From NCBI GenBank assembly GCA_041686345.1, contig JAWLEA010000068.1, forward strand, positions 1 through 16,745: a DNA stretch of 16,745 bases, written 5' to 3'. Of this stretch, positions 8,923 through 15,299 are shown in pieces; positions within the stretch are counted from its first letter, which is position 1; every line of letters begins with the position of its first letter. The position numbers and the translations under genes are program-made. This DNA comes from JAQICJ01 sp041686345. Lineage in GTDB: Bacteria > Myxococcota_A > Polyangia > HGW-17. The notes below the pieces were generated by a model. That model worked only from the letters and a program-made list of their open reading frames with translations, was not told the DNA's origin and did no database searches.

Positions 8923-9088
8923 TAGTTCCCATCCCAGAAGTGGTGTTTTTGGCTGGGGAAGAAATTGGATTGAGATGCGCGGAATAACTTCGCCGACATA
9001 GTTGTCACTATTTCAAGAAGTTATGACAAAGCTGATTAATTCAATTTCCGTCGCCAGACGATGGCATCCATTTTTGGGATGGGAACTA
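8923..9088 (+). repeat. Palindromic intergenic element, copy B (166 bp)
   Basis: Nested pairings seen directly: TAGTTCCCATCCCA (8923-8936) with TGGGATGGGAACTA (9075-9088); TGG 8941 with CCA 9068; CTGG 8953 with CCAG 9054; GAAATTG 8961 with CAATTTC 9042; ATAACTTC 8984-8991 with GAAGTTAT 9017-9024; and apical ATAGT 8998 with ACTAT 9007 closing a four-base loop. It is the same length as copy A and about 88% identical in the opposite orientation. TA stands at both ends. Its right end is one base from the cysS stop codon (9090-9092). Confidence 0.9.
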
Positions 9089-9089
9089 T

Positions 9090-10727
9090 TTAAACTCTGA
9101 CATCCCAGACTGTTTTTCCTGGGAGGTCCTTAATGATAATTCCATTGGCAAACAGGTTATCTCTGATTTTGTCGGCGGTTTCATAATCGCGGTTCTTTTT
9201 AGCTTCTTTACGTTTTTCAATTTCCGATTCAATCCATTTGGGATCAAGATCTTTTTTATCAAGGACAAAGGAAATGAATTTCTTTTGAAACTGTACCGGC
9301 TCCTGTTGTAAAAAACCTAAAACAGCACCTGCCTTGAGCAGCTCATCCCTGAGTACTTCGAGAGTTTTGAGCCAGTTGTCCATTCCTGCTTTCTTCAACT
9401 TCTTTTTCTTCATGGAAACCAGTTCGTTAATATATTTAGCTGTTTCCCCCATATGGGAAATAGCCACTGCTGAATTGAAATCATCATCCATGGCTTTTTC
9501 AAATTTGTCCATGAGATTTCCCGCCTTGTCCGTATCGAGAATTTTACCTGAAGCAGGAATTGGATCGTTGTTTTTTAAAACTTTATTTACTCTGACCAGA
9601 GTATCATAGAAATATTTCAATCTCTCAGCAGCGATATCAACTGTTCCTCTTTGAATTTCTCCCTGCTCGTCCTTTTTAGTAAAAGAAAAATCAATGGGGC
9701 TTTTATAATGGGAAGAAAGAATCAGATAACGCCATACTTCAGGCAGAGCCAAATCAGAAGCATCTTGCAGTGAAATAAAATTGCCCAGACTTTTTGACAT
9801 CTTAACCCCGTTGACTGTAACAAAACCATTGTGCATCCAGTATTTGGCAAAACCTTCTCCCGTACCACCTTCTGATTGAGCTATCTCATTTTCGTGATGG
9901 GGAAAAATCAGATCTTTACCGCCACCATGAATGTCAAAATTGTTGCCAAGATAGTGAAGTGACATGGCGCTGCATTCAATGTGCCATCCCGGTCTTCCTT
10001 TACCCCAGGGACTGTCCCAGGCAGGCTCGCCTTCTTTAGCAGCTTTCCAGAGAGCAAAATCCACCGAATTTTTTTTATTCTTGTCTTTTTCCACCCTGGC
10101 TCCATCCATGAGTTGGGAATAATCGCGACCAGAAAGCTTGCCGTAAGCTTTAGTGGCTTTGTGGTATGCTGGAACGTCAAAATAGACATTGCCCTCAACC
10201 ACATAGGCAAAACCATTATCGACAATACCCTGAATTAAATCTATAATCTGCTGAATATGCTCTGAAACCTTAGGTTCAATATCAGGTTTTCTCATACCGA
10301 AAGGAGCAAGATCCTGATAAAACTGCTGGATAAAATATTCGGAAACTTGCAGGGAAAGATGTTTGTCGGAAGCTTTACTTTCAGTTTTTATGGCCATATC
10401 ATCTCTTTTGCGCTGCTCCCAATCTTTTTCATCAAAATTTGCATATTTGGGAGCATCTTTCCAATTGCCGTTTAATCCTGCTTTGATTTCTCCCGCCCGC
10501 ATGATGATTTTATCTTCAACATCTGTAAAATTACGAACGTATTTTACTTTATATCCCTTATATTCTAAATATCGAATAATGGCATCAAAGGACAACATTG
10601 AACGCAAATGTCCAATATGACAACGATCATATACGGTAACTCCACATACATATATTCCGGCTTTATTATTGTCCCGGGTTTCCAATTTAGTTTTTTTATT
10701 CGTCATTACATCATTAAGATAAATCAC
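9090..10727 (-). CDS. cysS: Cysteinyl-tRNA synthetase
   Basis: A 545-residue class I enzyme charging tRNA-Cys. YVCGVTVYDRCHIGH carries the zinc ligand Cys28 and the HIGH motif (37-40). GRPGWHIECSAM and FPHHENEIAQSEG carry the further zinc and cysteine-binding residues. KMSKSLGNF starts at 309. The C-terminal RDYETADKIRDNLFANGI segment is typical. It is longer than the usual 460 or so residues. The main addition is about 50 residues (about 75-125) between the VRNFTDVEDKI motif and KPDIEPKVSEHI, where E. coli CysS is continuous. Translation starts at GTG 10727, with AAGGAG seven bases upstream. The ATG at 10706 would remove conserved N-terminal residues. It follows the RelA/SpoT-type gene by 47 bases on the same strand, so they are probably co-transcribed. 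Confidence 0.97.
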   Translation of the reverse strand: MIYLNDVMTNKKTKLETRDNNKAGIYVCGVTVYDRCHIGHLRSMLSFDAIIRYLEYKGYKVKYVRNFTDVEDKIIMRAGEIKAGLNGNWKDAPKYANFDEKDWEQRKRDDMAIKTESKASDKHLSLQVSEYFIQQFYQDLAPFGMRKPDIEPKVSEHIQQIIDLIQGIVDNGFAYVVEGNVYFDVPAYHKATKAYGKLSGRDYSQLMDGARVEKDKNKKNSVDFALWKAAKEGEPAWDSPWGKGRPGWHIECSAMSLHYLGNNFDIHGGGKDLIFPHHENEIAQSEGGTGEGFAKYWMHNGFVTVNGVKMSKSLGNFISLQDASDLALPEVWRYLILSSHYKSPIDFSFTKKDEQGEIQRGTVDIAAERLKYFYDTLVRVNKVLKNNDPIPASGKILDTDKAGNLMDKFEKAMDDDFNSAVAISHMGETAKYINELVSMKKKKLKKAGMDNWLKTLEVLRDELLKAGAVLGFLQQEPVQFQKKFISFVLDKKDLDPKWIESEIEKRKEAKKNRDYETADKIRDNLFANGIIIKDLPGKTVWDVRV

Positions 10728-10774
10728 TTTTGAACTCCTTTAATATAATTTTTGAGGGAGATTGTATTCCTGAT

Positions 10775-13048
10775 TCAGTTGATCGTTTTTATTTCCTTGA
10801 TTTTCCTCAGCATTTTAATACAGGAAATAAATCTTTTTTGATCAATTTTCCAATTATCACCTTGCCTCAACTCAATTTTGAGTTTTACCTCACGGAGGCC
10901 ATTTTTAAATTTGGAATCTGTATACAGGGAAATAATATTAAGATGATTTCGGGCAACTATACCGGTAATTTTGCCTGCCAGACCGATTGAATCTTCAACC
11001 ATAATGGAAATTTCCATTTCCTCAGGAAAAACAATATCCCATTTAACTGGAATAATTGGTTTATTATAGTCCAGATTGGGACAGGAACTGAAATGAATTT
11101 CCACCAGACCCAGGTTGTTACTGTAATTTTCATCAGGGGTCTTGTATTGCATGACGACATCATCGTCAACCCGGGGATAGACATTGCAACAATCTGGATA
11201 ATGATACATTACATTATCAATTTCGGAAATTATCCGGGGAATCCAGGAAACTTTTCGACGGAAAAGGCCCTTGGTGGGAAGATCTATCCCGGCTGATTCA
11301 AGTACTTCCCCCGGAGTAGTCTTGCCCAGTCCAACATCGATGACATCATCAACACTGACAATTTGCAATTCACCATGCTCATTGAACAATCTGATGTCAT
11401 CCATCTGATTGTCGCGAATAAAACGTTTATAGTCTTCCTTGCCCAATTCATAGGCCTGGCCAAGAAGATATTTGCGAATAGTTCTTTTGAAATTTTCTGC
11501 AGCCACCCGACTTTCCATCACATCGAGCAATTTGTTGGAGATAAGTGGTTCTTTTTGCACCTGTATTTTAACATCCATGCCGTGTTGCAGACGAAAAAGC
11601 GGTTCCTGAAAGGTGCCGTCAACAATTCCGCCCTCGCAATACAAACCAAGATCCGAATCGAGAGTGTAGGCGAGATCGAGAATGGTACTGTTAATGGGAA
11701 GCCTGATAAAACGTCCATCCGTACGCACCTGGATATCAGCTACAGCTGAAGATGTGAGTGCCTGTAGTTCAGAATAACGCATACTTTCAATATCAGCTAT
11801 GTTGTTGATAAAGGCAACAACACTGGTGTAATAGAAGTCACGCAAATCCTTGCTTTTGAAGTTGCTCAAGATTCCCCGATCGATTATTCCTTCAATATTT
11901 TGAGAAACTATTTCCAAAAGCCAGGTGTTGCCATTGTATACAACCTCGGTAGTAATAGCCCGGTAGCCATTGGCCAGAGGACTTACAACATAATCGTTCC
12001 ATGAATCATAGATCACATCGAGTCTGGGAATTTCCTTATTTACATTATTGGGAAGTTGCACATTGAAATTGTTGCTGTGAATAATACCCAAGGCGGTATA
12101 CATGTCCGGAATTGCTTTAACTCTGATTCTCAATTTCAAAGGTGGAATCCAATATTTGATGGAATTGCTCACCGGATCGAGATAATCCGCAATGGTAGGA
12201 TAAAATCGATGAAATTTAACTTCGATCTCATTTGCCATCAATTGTTTGATTAAATCTTGAAACTTTTTGTTTTCCTTGAGATAAATATTTTGACGCTCTG
12301 AAAGTTTTTTCTGTATTTTTTTGAATTCTTTGGGAAAGAAAGGCTTAATGCTTCTTTCTCTGAGCTGCCGACTGATGAAACCCATTCCCATAATTGAGGC
12401 CAGCGATGAATAGATATAAAGGGTTTCACGAGCATACCTTCTTTGTTTTTCCTCTCGAAAAACTTCTACTGTTTTCATATTATCAAGACGATCGAGAATC
12501 TTTATGAGAATTGTCCGGAGAAGATTATCAGAGTGGTTGGAATCAAGAATTTTGAAAAAAGTCTGGATTTTATCCTTTTCAATCTTGGATTTGTCCTTGG
12601 ATTTGACTTTGGAAAGACTGTCTACAATCTCGGCTACATCATTATTAAATTCATCTCTCAAATCAGCCTTGGTAGAAGTAGTATCCTCAATAACATCATG
12701 GAGAAGAGAAGCTGTAATTCCGGTAATATCCAGCCCTTTTTCAGCACAACTTATGGCAACATCAAGGGGATGGCTGACATAGGGCTCTCCAGTTTTGCGG
12801 GGCTTTTGATCTGCATGGGCTTCAATAGCATATAACAGAGCTTTTTCGATAGGTTTGAAGATTTCTTTTTCATTGCTGTAACTTCTCCAGATATAAGTAA
12901 AAAGAGAAGAAATCTTGGCGATAAGAGAATCCAGATATTTTTCCTGCTCTTTTTCATCCCAATATTTATTCCATTTATCTTTTACTTTGGCCTTGATCGG
13001 TTCCTTAAGCAACTCGGCTCTTTGAGCGGGAGAAAAGAAATATGGCAT
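10775..13048 (-). CDS. RelA/SpoT-type protein with intact HD hydrolase and diverged synthetase domain
   Basis: A 757-residue protein with the long RSH layout. The HD domain (about 65-200) keeps the metal and catalytic residues: EPYVSHP (His93), LLHDVIEDT (His117, Asp118) and KILDRLDNMKT (Asp186). A synthetase-like region (about 275-400) follows, with NGYRAITT in place of NGYQSLHT and LEIVSQ in place of VEVQIRT. The usual HLYSIY-type substrate loop is not found. Next come a TGS domain (about 438-500), a helical region, a zinc-finger-like segment (DCCNVYP near 620 and FSSCPNL near 655) and a C-terminal ACT domain (about 680-755). I infer (p)ppGpp hydrolysis as the main activity, with synthesis weak or lost. 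The frame opens with TTG at 13057 touching GGAG (13061-13058). The ATG at 13048, nine bases from GGAG, is the start. Confidence 0.88.
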   Translation of the reverse strand: MPYFFSPAQRAELLKEPIKAKVKDKWNKYWDEKEQEKYLDSLIAKISSLFTYIWRSYSNEKEIFKPIEKALLYAIEAHADQKPRKTGEPYVSHPLDVAISCAEKGLDITGITASLLHDVIEDTTSTKADLRDEFNNDVAEIVDSLSKVKSKDKSKIEKDKIQTFFKILDSNHSDNLLRTILIKILDRLDNMKTVEVFREEKQRRYARETLYIYSSLASIMGMGFISRQLRERSIKPFFPKEFKKIQKKLSERQNIYLKENKKFQDLIKQLMANEIEVKFHRFYPTIADYLDPVSNSIKYWIPPLKLRIRVKAIPDMYTALGIIHSNNFNVQLPNNVNKEIPRLDVIYDSWNDYVVSPLANGYRAITTEVVYNGNTWLLEIVSQNIEGIIDRGILSNFKSKDLRDFYYTSVVAFINNIADIESMRYSELQALTSSAVADIQVRTDGRFIRLPINSTILDLAYTLDSDLGLYCEGGIVDGTFQEPLFRLQHGMDVKIQVQKEPLISNKLLDVMESRVAAENFKRTIRKYLLGQAYELGKEDYKRFIRDNQMDDIRLFNEHGELQIVSVDDVIDVGLGKTTPGEVLESAGIDLPTKGLFRRKVSWIPRIISEIDNVMYHYPDCCNVYPRVDDDVVMQYKTPDENYSNNLGLVEIHFSSCPNLDYNKPIIPVKWDIVFPEEMEISIMVEDSIGLAGKITGIVARNHLNIISLYTDSKFKNGLREVKLKIELRQGDNWKIDQKRFISCIKMLRKIKEIKTIN

Positions 13049-13104
13049 AGAAATCAACTCCAGAAGATTAAATATTATTTGAAACTGGTTGGTTCAAGCC
13101 ATTA

Positions 13105-13650
13105 TTATTGGGAAAGAACACAACCTCTGACACTTCCCTTTATACTGTCAATTGTAATGGAAAGATCAACACAATCTTCTGAAAAGGGACAATCACTATC
13201 TTCAACACATGGAGTATAGCAAGTTCTGCGAAAACACCAACCACTGTAACATTGATCATGTTCTGAACATGCCTTGCCGACTTCTCTGCCGTCTGGCACC
13301 GGGGAAGGAATGCAAAAATTTTCAATCCTGCCGGAACTTCCAACAATAGCAGTGCAAATATCACTGACCTGACAATCTGCTTGAATTTGACAACTTTCCT
13401 CGGAAGCAGGTTCGCAAAAATCCTGTATACAAACAGTTCCATCCCAACAAACCTTGTCAGGCGTAAAAACCATTTTACCTTCTTCATTTTCAAGACAAAC
13501 AAGGATTTGTGACTGATCTTCACTGCATTTTAACTCACCAGAAGAACAAGGAGGAACAAAATCAGGATCATAATCAGGGTTCGGTTCAGTACAACCTACA
13601 CCAACCATATTAGCCACAATTGTAAAAATCAACACTTTGATAAAATTCAA
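13105..13650 (-). CDS. Cys-rich putative lipoprotein of unknown function
   Basis: A 181-residue protein with a short signal peptide ending in GVGC, so Cys20 is a plausible lipidation site, although Gly rather than Leu stands at -3. The mature part has 18 further cysteines in repeated short spacings (for example DCQVSDIC, SEHDQCYSGWC, EDSDCPFSEDC), separated by Asp/Glu and Pro-rich stretches. Such disulfide-rich modules are common in secreted proteins of Myxococcota and relatives; no enzymatic motif is present. The chosen start is TTG at 13650, with AGGGA eight bases upstream. Later candidates (GTG 13635, ATG 13608) would destroy the signal peptide. It precedes the RelA/SpoT-type gene by 56 bases on the same strand. 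Confidence 0.7.
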   Translation of the reverse strand: MNFIKVLIFTIVANMVGVGCTEPNPDYDPDFVPPCSSGELKCSEDQSQILVCLENEEGKMVFTPDKVCWDGTVCIQDFCEPASEESCQIQADCQVSDICTAIVGSSGRIENFCIPSPVPDGREVGKACSEHDQCYSGWCFRRTCYTPCVEDSDCPFSEDCVDLSITIDSIKGSVRGCVLSQ

Positions 13651-13719
13651 AATAAGAATCCCTAACGAGGTTATTTTTAAAAGCCTGTATATAAAAGTTT
13701 CAAATAAATTCCCTAACGA
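13646..13719 (-). repeat. Imperfect direct repeat spanning the lipoprotein start region
   Basis: On the plus strand, a 23-base copy at 13646-13668 and a 21-base copy at 13699-13719 both begin TTCAAA and end in CCCTAACGA, differing by two gaps and one substitution. The copy nearest the lipoprotein contains its ribosome binding site (AGGGA on the minus strand) and TTG start. The distal copy has the same AGGGA and a TTG, but that frame ends within about nine codons. Confidence 0.55.
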
Positions 13720-13736
13720 AAATCATTTTAAAAAAA

Positions 13737-14642
13737 TTAGAAATCCCAAGACAACCCAAGTCCTTTCAATTGGCTACCAACTACTGGATAAATTGAAACA
13801 TTTGAAGATTCTGAGTCACTGTTGGCATATATCTTGTAGTACAAGTACCATGCAGCTCCTCCTGCAACCACTCCAGTTGTCATAAACGCCCAACCGGCGG
13901 CACCAGTGGAATAACGCTCAGAACATTGCTGAGAATAGTTTTTGTCGCAACTTGGATTATGATTGATAGCAAGCAGAGTTATTCCTGTAATAACAGATAT
14001 AGCCGAAATTGAAGTTGCACCGTAAAACCATAATTTTTTTGGAGGAGAAGGGTGATTCCATTGTGGAATTTTGAAATTTCCCGGTTCTTTTTCTTGGTAC
14101 TTTATTTTTGTAACTAATTTAACTTTTTTTTGTGAAGATTCAGTTTTCTTCTTAGTTTGATCTGCTATTTTCTTGGAATCAGTTTTAGTATCCTTGCTTT
14201 TATCCTTGTAAATTTTATCGAGTTTATCAATGATAGTTTTTTTTGTCTCTTTCAATTTGTCCGCAGCTTCAGTGGAACTACAAACGAGACATTTGCCAAC
14301 TTCCCTGACAATTTCTTTGCCGGTAATTTCTGACACCCAAATTTCAAATTTGTAATTAGTTTCTGCACGTTCAAGTCTGGAACGCATAACCAACGGAAAA
14401 TATCCAACCTGTTGCAAAGACCAGCCTTTATAATTATTGGATTCCATAACTATTTTTTCAAGTTTGGTCTTTATAAACTCAGGCACATCTTTTTCATTTT
14501 CCCAAACTGGATTGTAAACCAGCAATGATTTCTTTGCCCATGTATCATCTTTGTCGTTTTTTTGTGCCTTGTTTTGTGCCCTGACCCTGAAAGGAAACAA
14601 GCAACATAAACTTACCAAGAGAAATAAAGTAGTTTTATTCAT
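13737..14642 (-). CDS. Envelope protein of unknown function, signal peptide plus two C-terminal helices
   Basis: From the ATG at 14642 the protein has 301 residues. The signal peptide is about 1-22 (hydrophobic core, ending RVRA before Gln23). Residues 35-145 form an alpha/beta-looking domain with ITGKEIVREVGKCLVCSSTEAAD, a segment like those in myxobacterial periplasmic proteins where a CxxC-type pair follows a glycine-lysine turn. A Lys/Ser/Thr-rich linker follows (about 146-180). Two helices lie at about 204-226 and 246-268, with a loop holding Cys232 and Cys240, and then a beta-like tail ending LSWDF. This tail layout is familiar from uncharacterised Myxococcota proteins, but I know no function. 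The frame also has an ATG at 14684, which would give a longer N-region before the signal core. Neither start has a strong ribosome binding site. Likely first gene of the minus-strand unit leading to cysS. Confidence 0.7.
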   Translation of the reverse strand: MNKTTLFLLVSLCCLFPFRVRAQNKAQKNDKDDTWAKKSLLVYNPVWENEKDVPEFIKTKLEKIVMESNNYKGWSLQQVGYFPLVMRSRLERAETNYKFEIWVSEITGKEIVREVGKCLVCSSTEAADKLKETKKTIIDKLDKIYKDKSKDTKTDSKKIADQTKKKTESSQKKVKLVTKIKYQEKEPGNFKIPQWNHPSPPKKLWFYGATSISAISVITGITLLAINHNPSCDKNYSQQCSERYSTGAAGWAFMTTGVVAGGAAWYLYYKIYANSDSESSNVSIYPVVGSQLKGLGLSWDF

Positions 14643-14744
14643 GGAAATTCTTAAGATAATTCTGTGTATAAAAGACTTCCACATTTTATTTCCAACAAAA
14701 AAGCAAACAAATAATGGAAGTCAACAATAGTTTAATTCCAAACC

Positions 14745-14773
14745 ATACTACTCTAACATTATTCTTTCGTAAA
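14745..14773 (-). promoter_or_regulatory. Possible promoter for the minus-strand envelope/RSH/cysS unit
   Basis: On the minus strand, TTTACG (14773-14768) and TAGTAT (14750-14745) are 17 bases apart, each with four of six consensus matches. It lies about 100 bases upstream of the 14642 start, back to back with the small RNA promoter. The match is modest in an AT-rich region. Confidence 0.3.
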
Positions 14774-14815
14774 ACAATTATTGATTTTTCCTTTTTCACT
14801 TCTTTTTTCTGCTGT

Positions 14816-14845
14816 TTGCTGTTTTTTTCCTAACGGGGTTATGTT
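14816..14845 (+). promoter_or_regulatory. Sigma70-type promoter for the small RNA candidate
   Basis: TTGCTG (14816-14821) and TATGTT (14840-14845) are separated by 18 bases and place the start of transcription near 14852. A terminator lies about 120 bases downstream with no convincing open frame between, which is why this promoter is worth calling. Confidence 0.5.
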
Positions 14846-14851
14846 TGTTTC

Positions 14852-14971
14852 TCTGGATATTAAAAATCTAAGGGCTGCTTGCTACTCTGGCCCTGTGGAA
14901 ATGAACCATCCTGTAGGTCCCCGCTGGAAAGACAACATCACGTTTACCTCGTTTCCACAGGTGCCTTTTTT
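14852..14971 (+). ncRNA. Candidate small RNA of about 120 nt, family unknown
   Basis: The stretch between the promoter at 14816-14845 and the terminator at 14889-14971 is clearly richer in G and C than its AT-rich flanks. An open frame crosses it (from 14781 past 14971), but it starts upstream of the promoter, has no ribosome binding site and runs through the terminator, so I reject it. The 3' two-thirds folds into a 16-pair stem with an unpaired apical region of about 44 bases (14905-14948) containing GGTCCCCGCTGG and GACAACATCACG. I looked for the SRP, tmRNA and RNase P signatures and found none. A diverged 6S RNA is possible: there is weak resemblance of GACAACATCACGTTTACC to the 3' part of E. 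coli 6S RNA, and a weak closing match of TTCTC (14849-14853) with GAGAA (14980-14984). Confidence 0.5.
14889..14971 (+). terminator. Intrinsic terminator-like stem with T-run
   Basis: GGC plus CCTGTGGAAATGA (14889-14904) pairs with TCGTTTCCACAGG (14949-14961), a bulged T (14962) and GCC (14963-14965), giving 16 pairs with one G-U. Six T residues follow at once (14966-14971). The loop of 44 bases is large for a terminator, so the stem is probably both the body of the RNA and its 3' end. Confidence 0.6.
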
Positions 14972-15081
14972 CCTTAAGGAGAATTCATAATCCCATCAGG
15001 TGTTCTTTCTTTCCTTTTTACATTCTGGTTTTTATTTTGAACTTGTTGACTTTTAAAGAAAAATACCCAAATTGATTAATA

Positions 15082-15199
15082 AGTTCCCCTCCCAGAAGTG
15101 GGGTTTTTGGCTGGTAAAGAAGCTGGTTTCAGATGCGACAAAGGTGATGAAGCCAAATTCCGTCACCAGACAATGACAGCCATTTTTGGGTTGGGAACT
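15082..15199 (+). repeat. Palindromic intergenic element, copy C (118 bp, lacks apical arm)
   Basis: It starts AGTTCCCCTCCCAGAAGTGG and ends CCATTTTTGGGTTGGGAACT, the same order and orientation as copy B, with two mismatches in the outer stem. After GATGCG it jumps directly to ACAAAG, omitting the 46 bases that in copy B carry both apical stems (ATAACTTC/GAAGTTAT and ATAGT/ACTAT). The next stem differs in sequence but can still pair (GGTTTC with GAAGCC). The ends are not a clean TA pair. It lies about 100 bases upstream of the SLC13-type gene. Confidence 0.85.
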
Positions 15200-15299
15200 G
15201 ATAAGTTCGTCCTTCAGAGTCAACCAATAATCCTTATTCTGAAAAGGAAATCAATTGATTAATCTAGTTTACCAGAATCCTTAAGAAAGAAAAATCAGC

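Noticed and set aside
9075..9088. Copy B outer stem as an intrinsic terminator for cysS
   Set aside because: No T-run follows the stem on the minus strand, so a canonical rho-independent terminator is not supported.
14852..14971. SRP RNA, tmRNA or RNase P RNA identity
   Set aside because: A short GCTACTCTG match to E. coli 4.5S RNA drew attention, but the invariant SRP GGAAGG/AGCAGC core is absent, and tmRNA and RNase P signatures are also missing. 6S remains only a weak possibility.
14781..14990. 69-codon plus-strand frame crossing the small RNA candidate
   Set aside because: It has no ribosome binding site, starts upstream of the predicted transcription start and runs through the terminator stem and T-run.
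5031..15199. CRISPR array or attachment sites
   Set aside because: The three repeats are kilobases apart, in mixed orientation and palindromic over their full length, with no spacers or cas genes and no integrase nearby.
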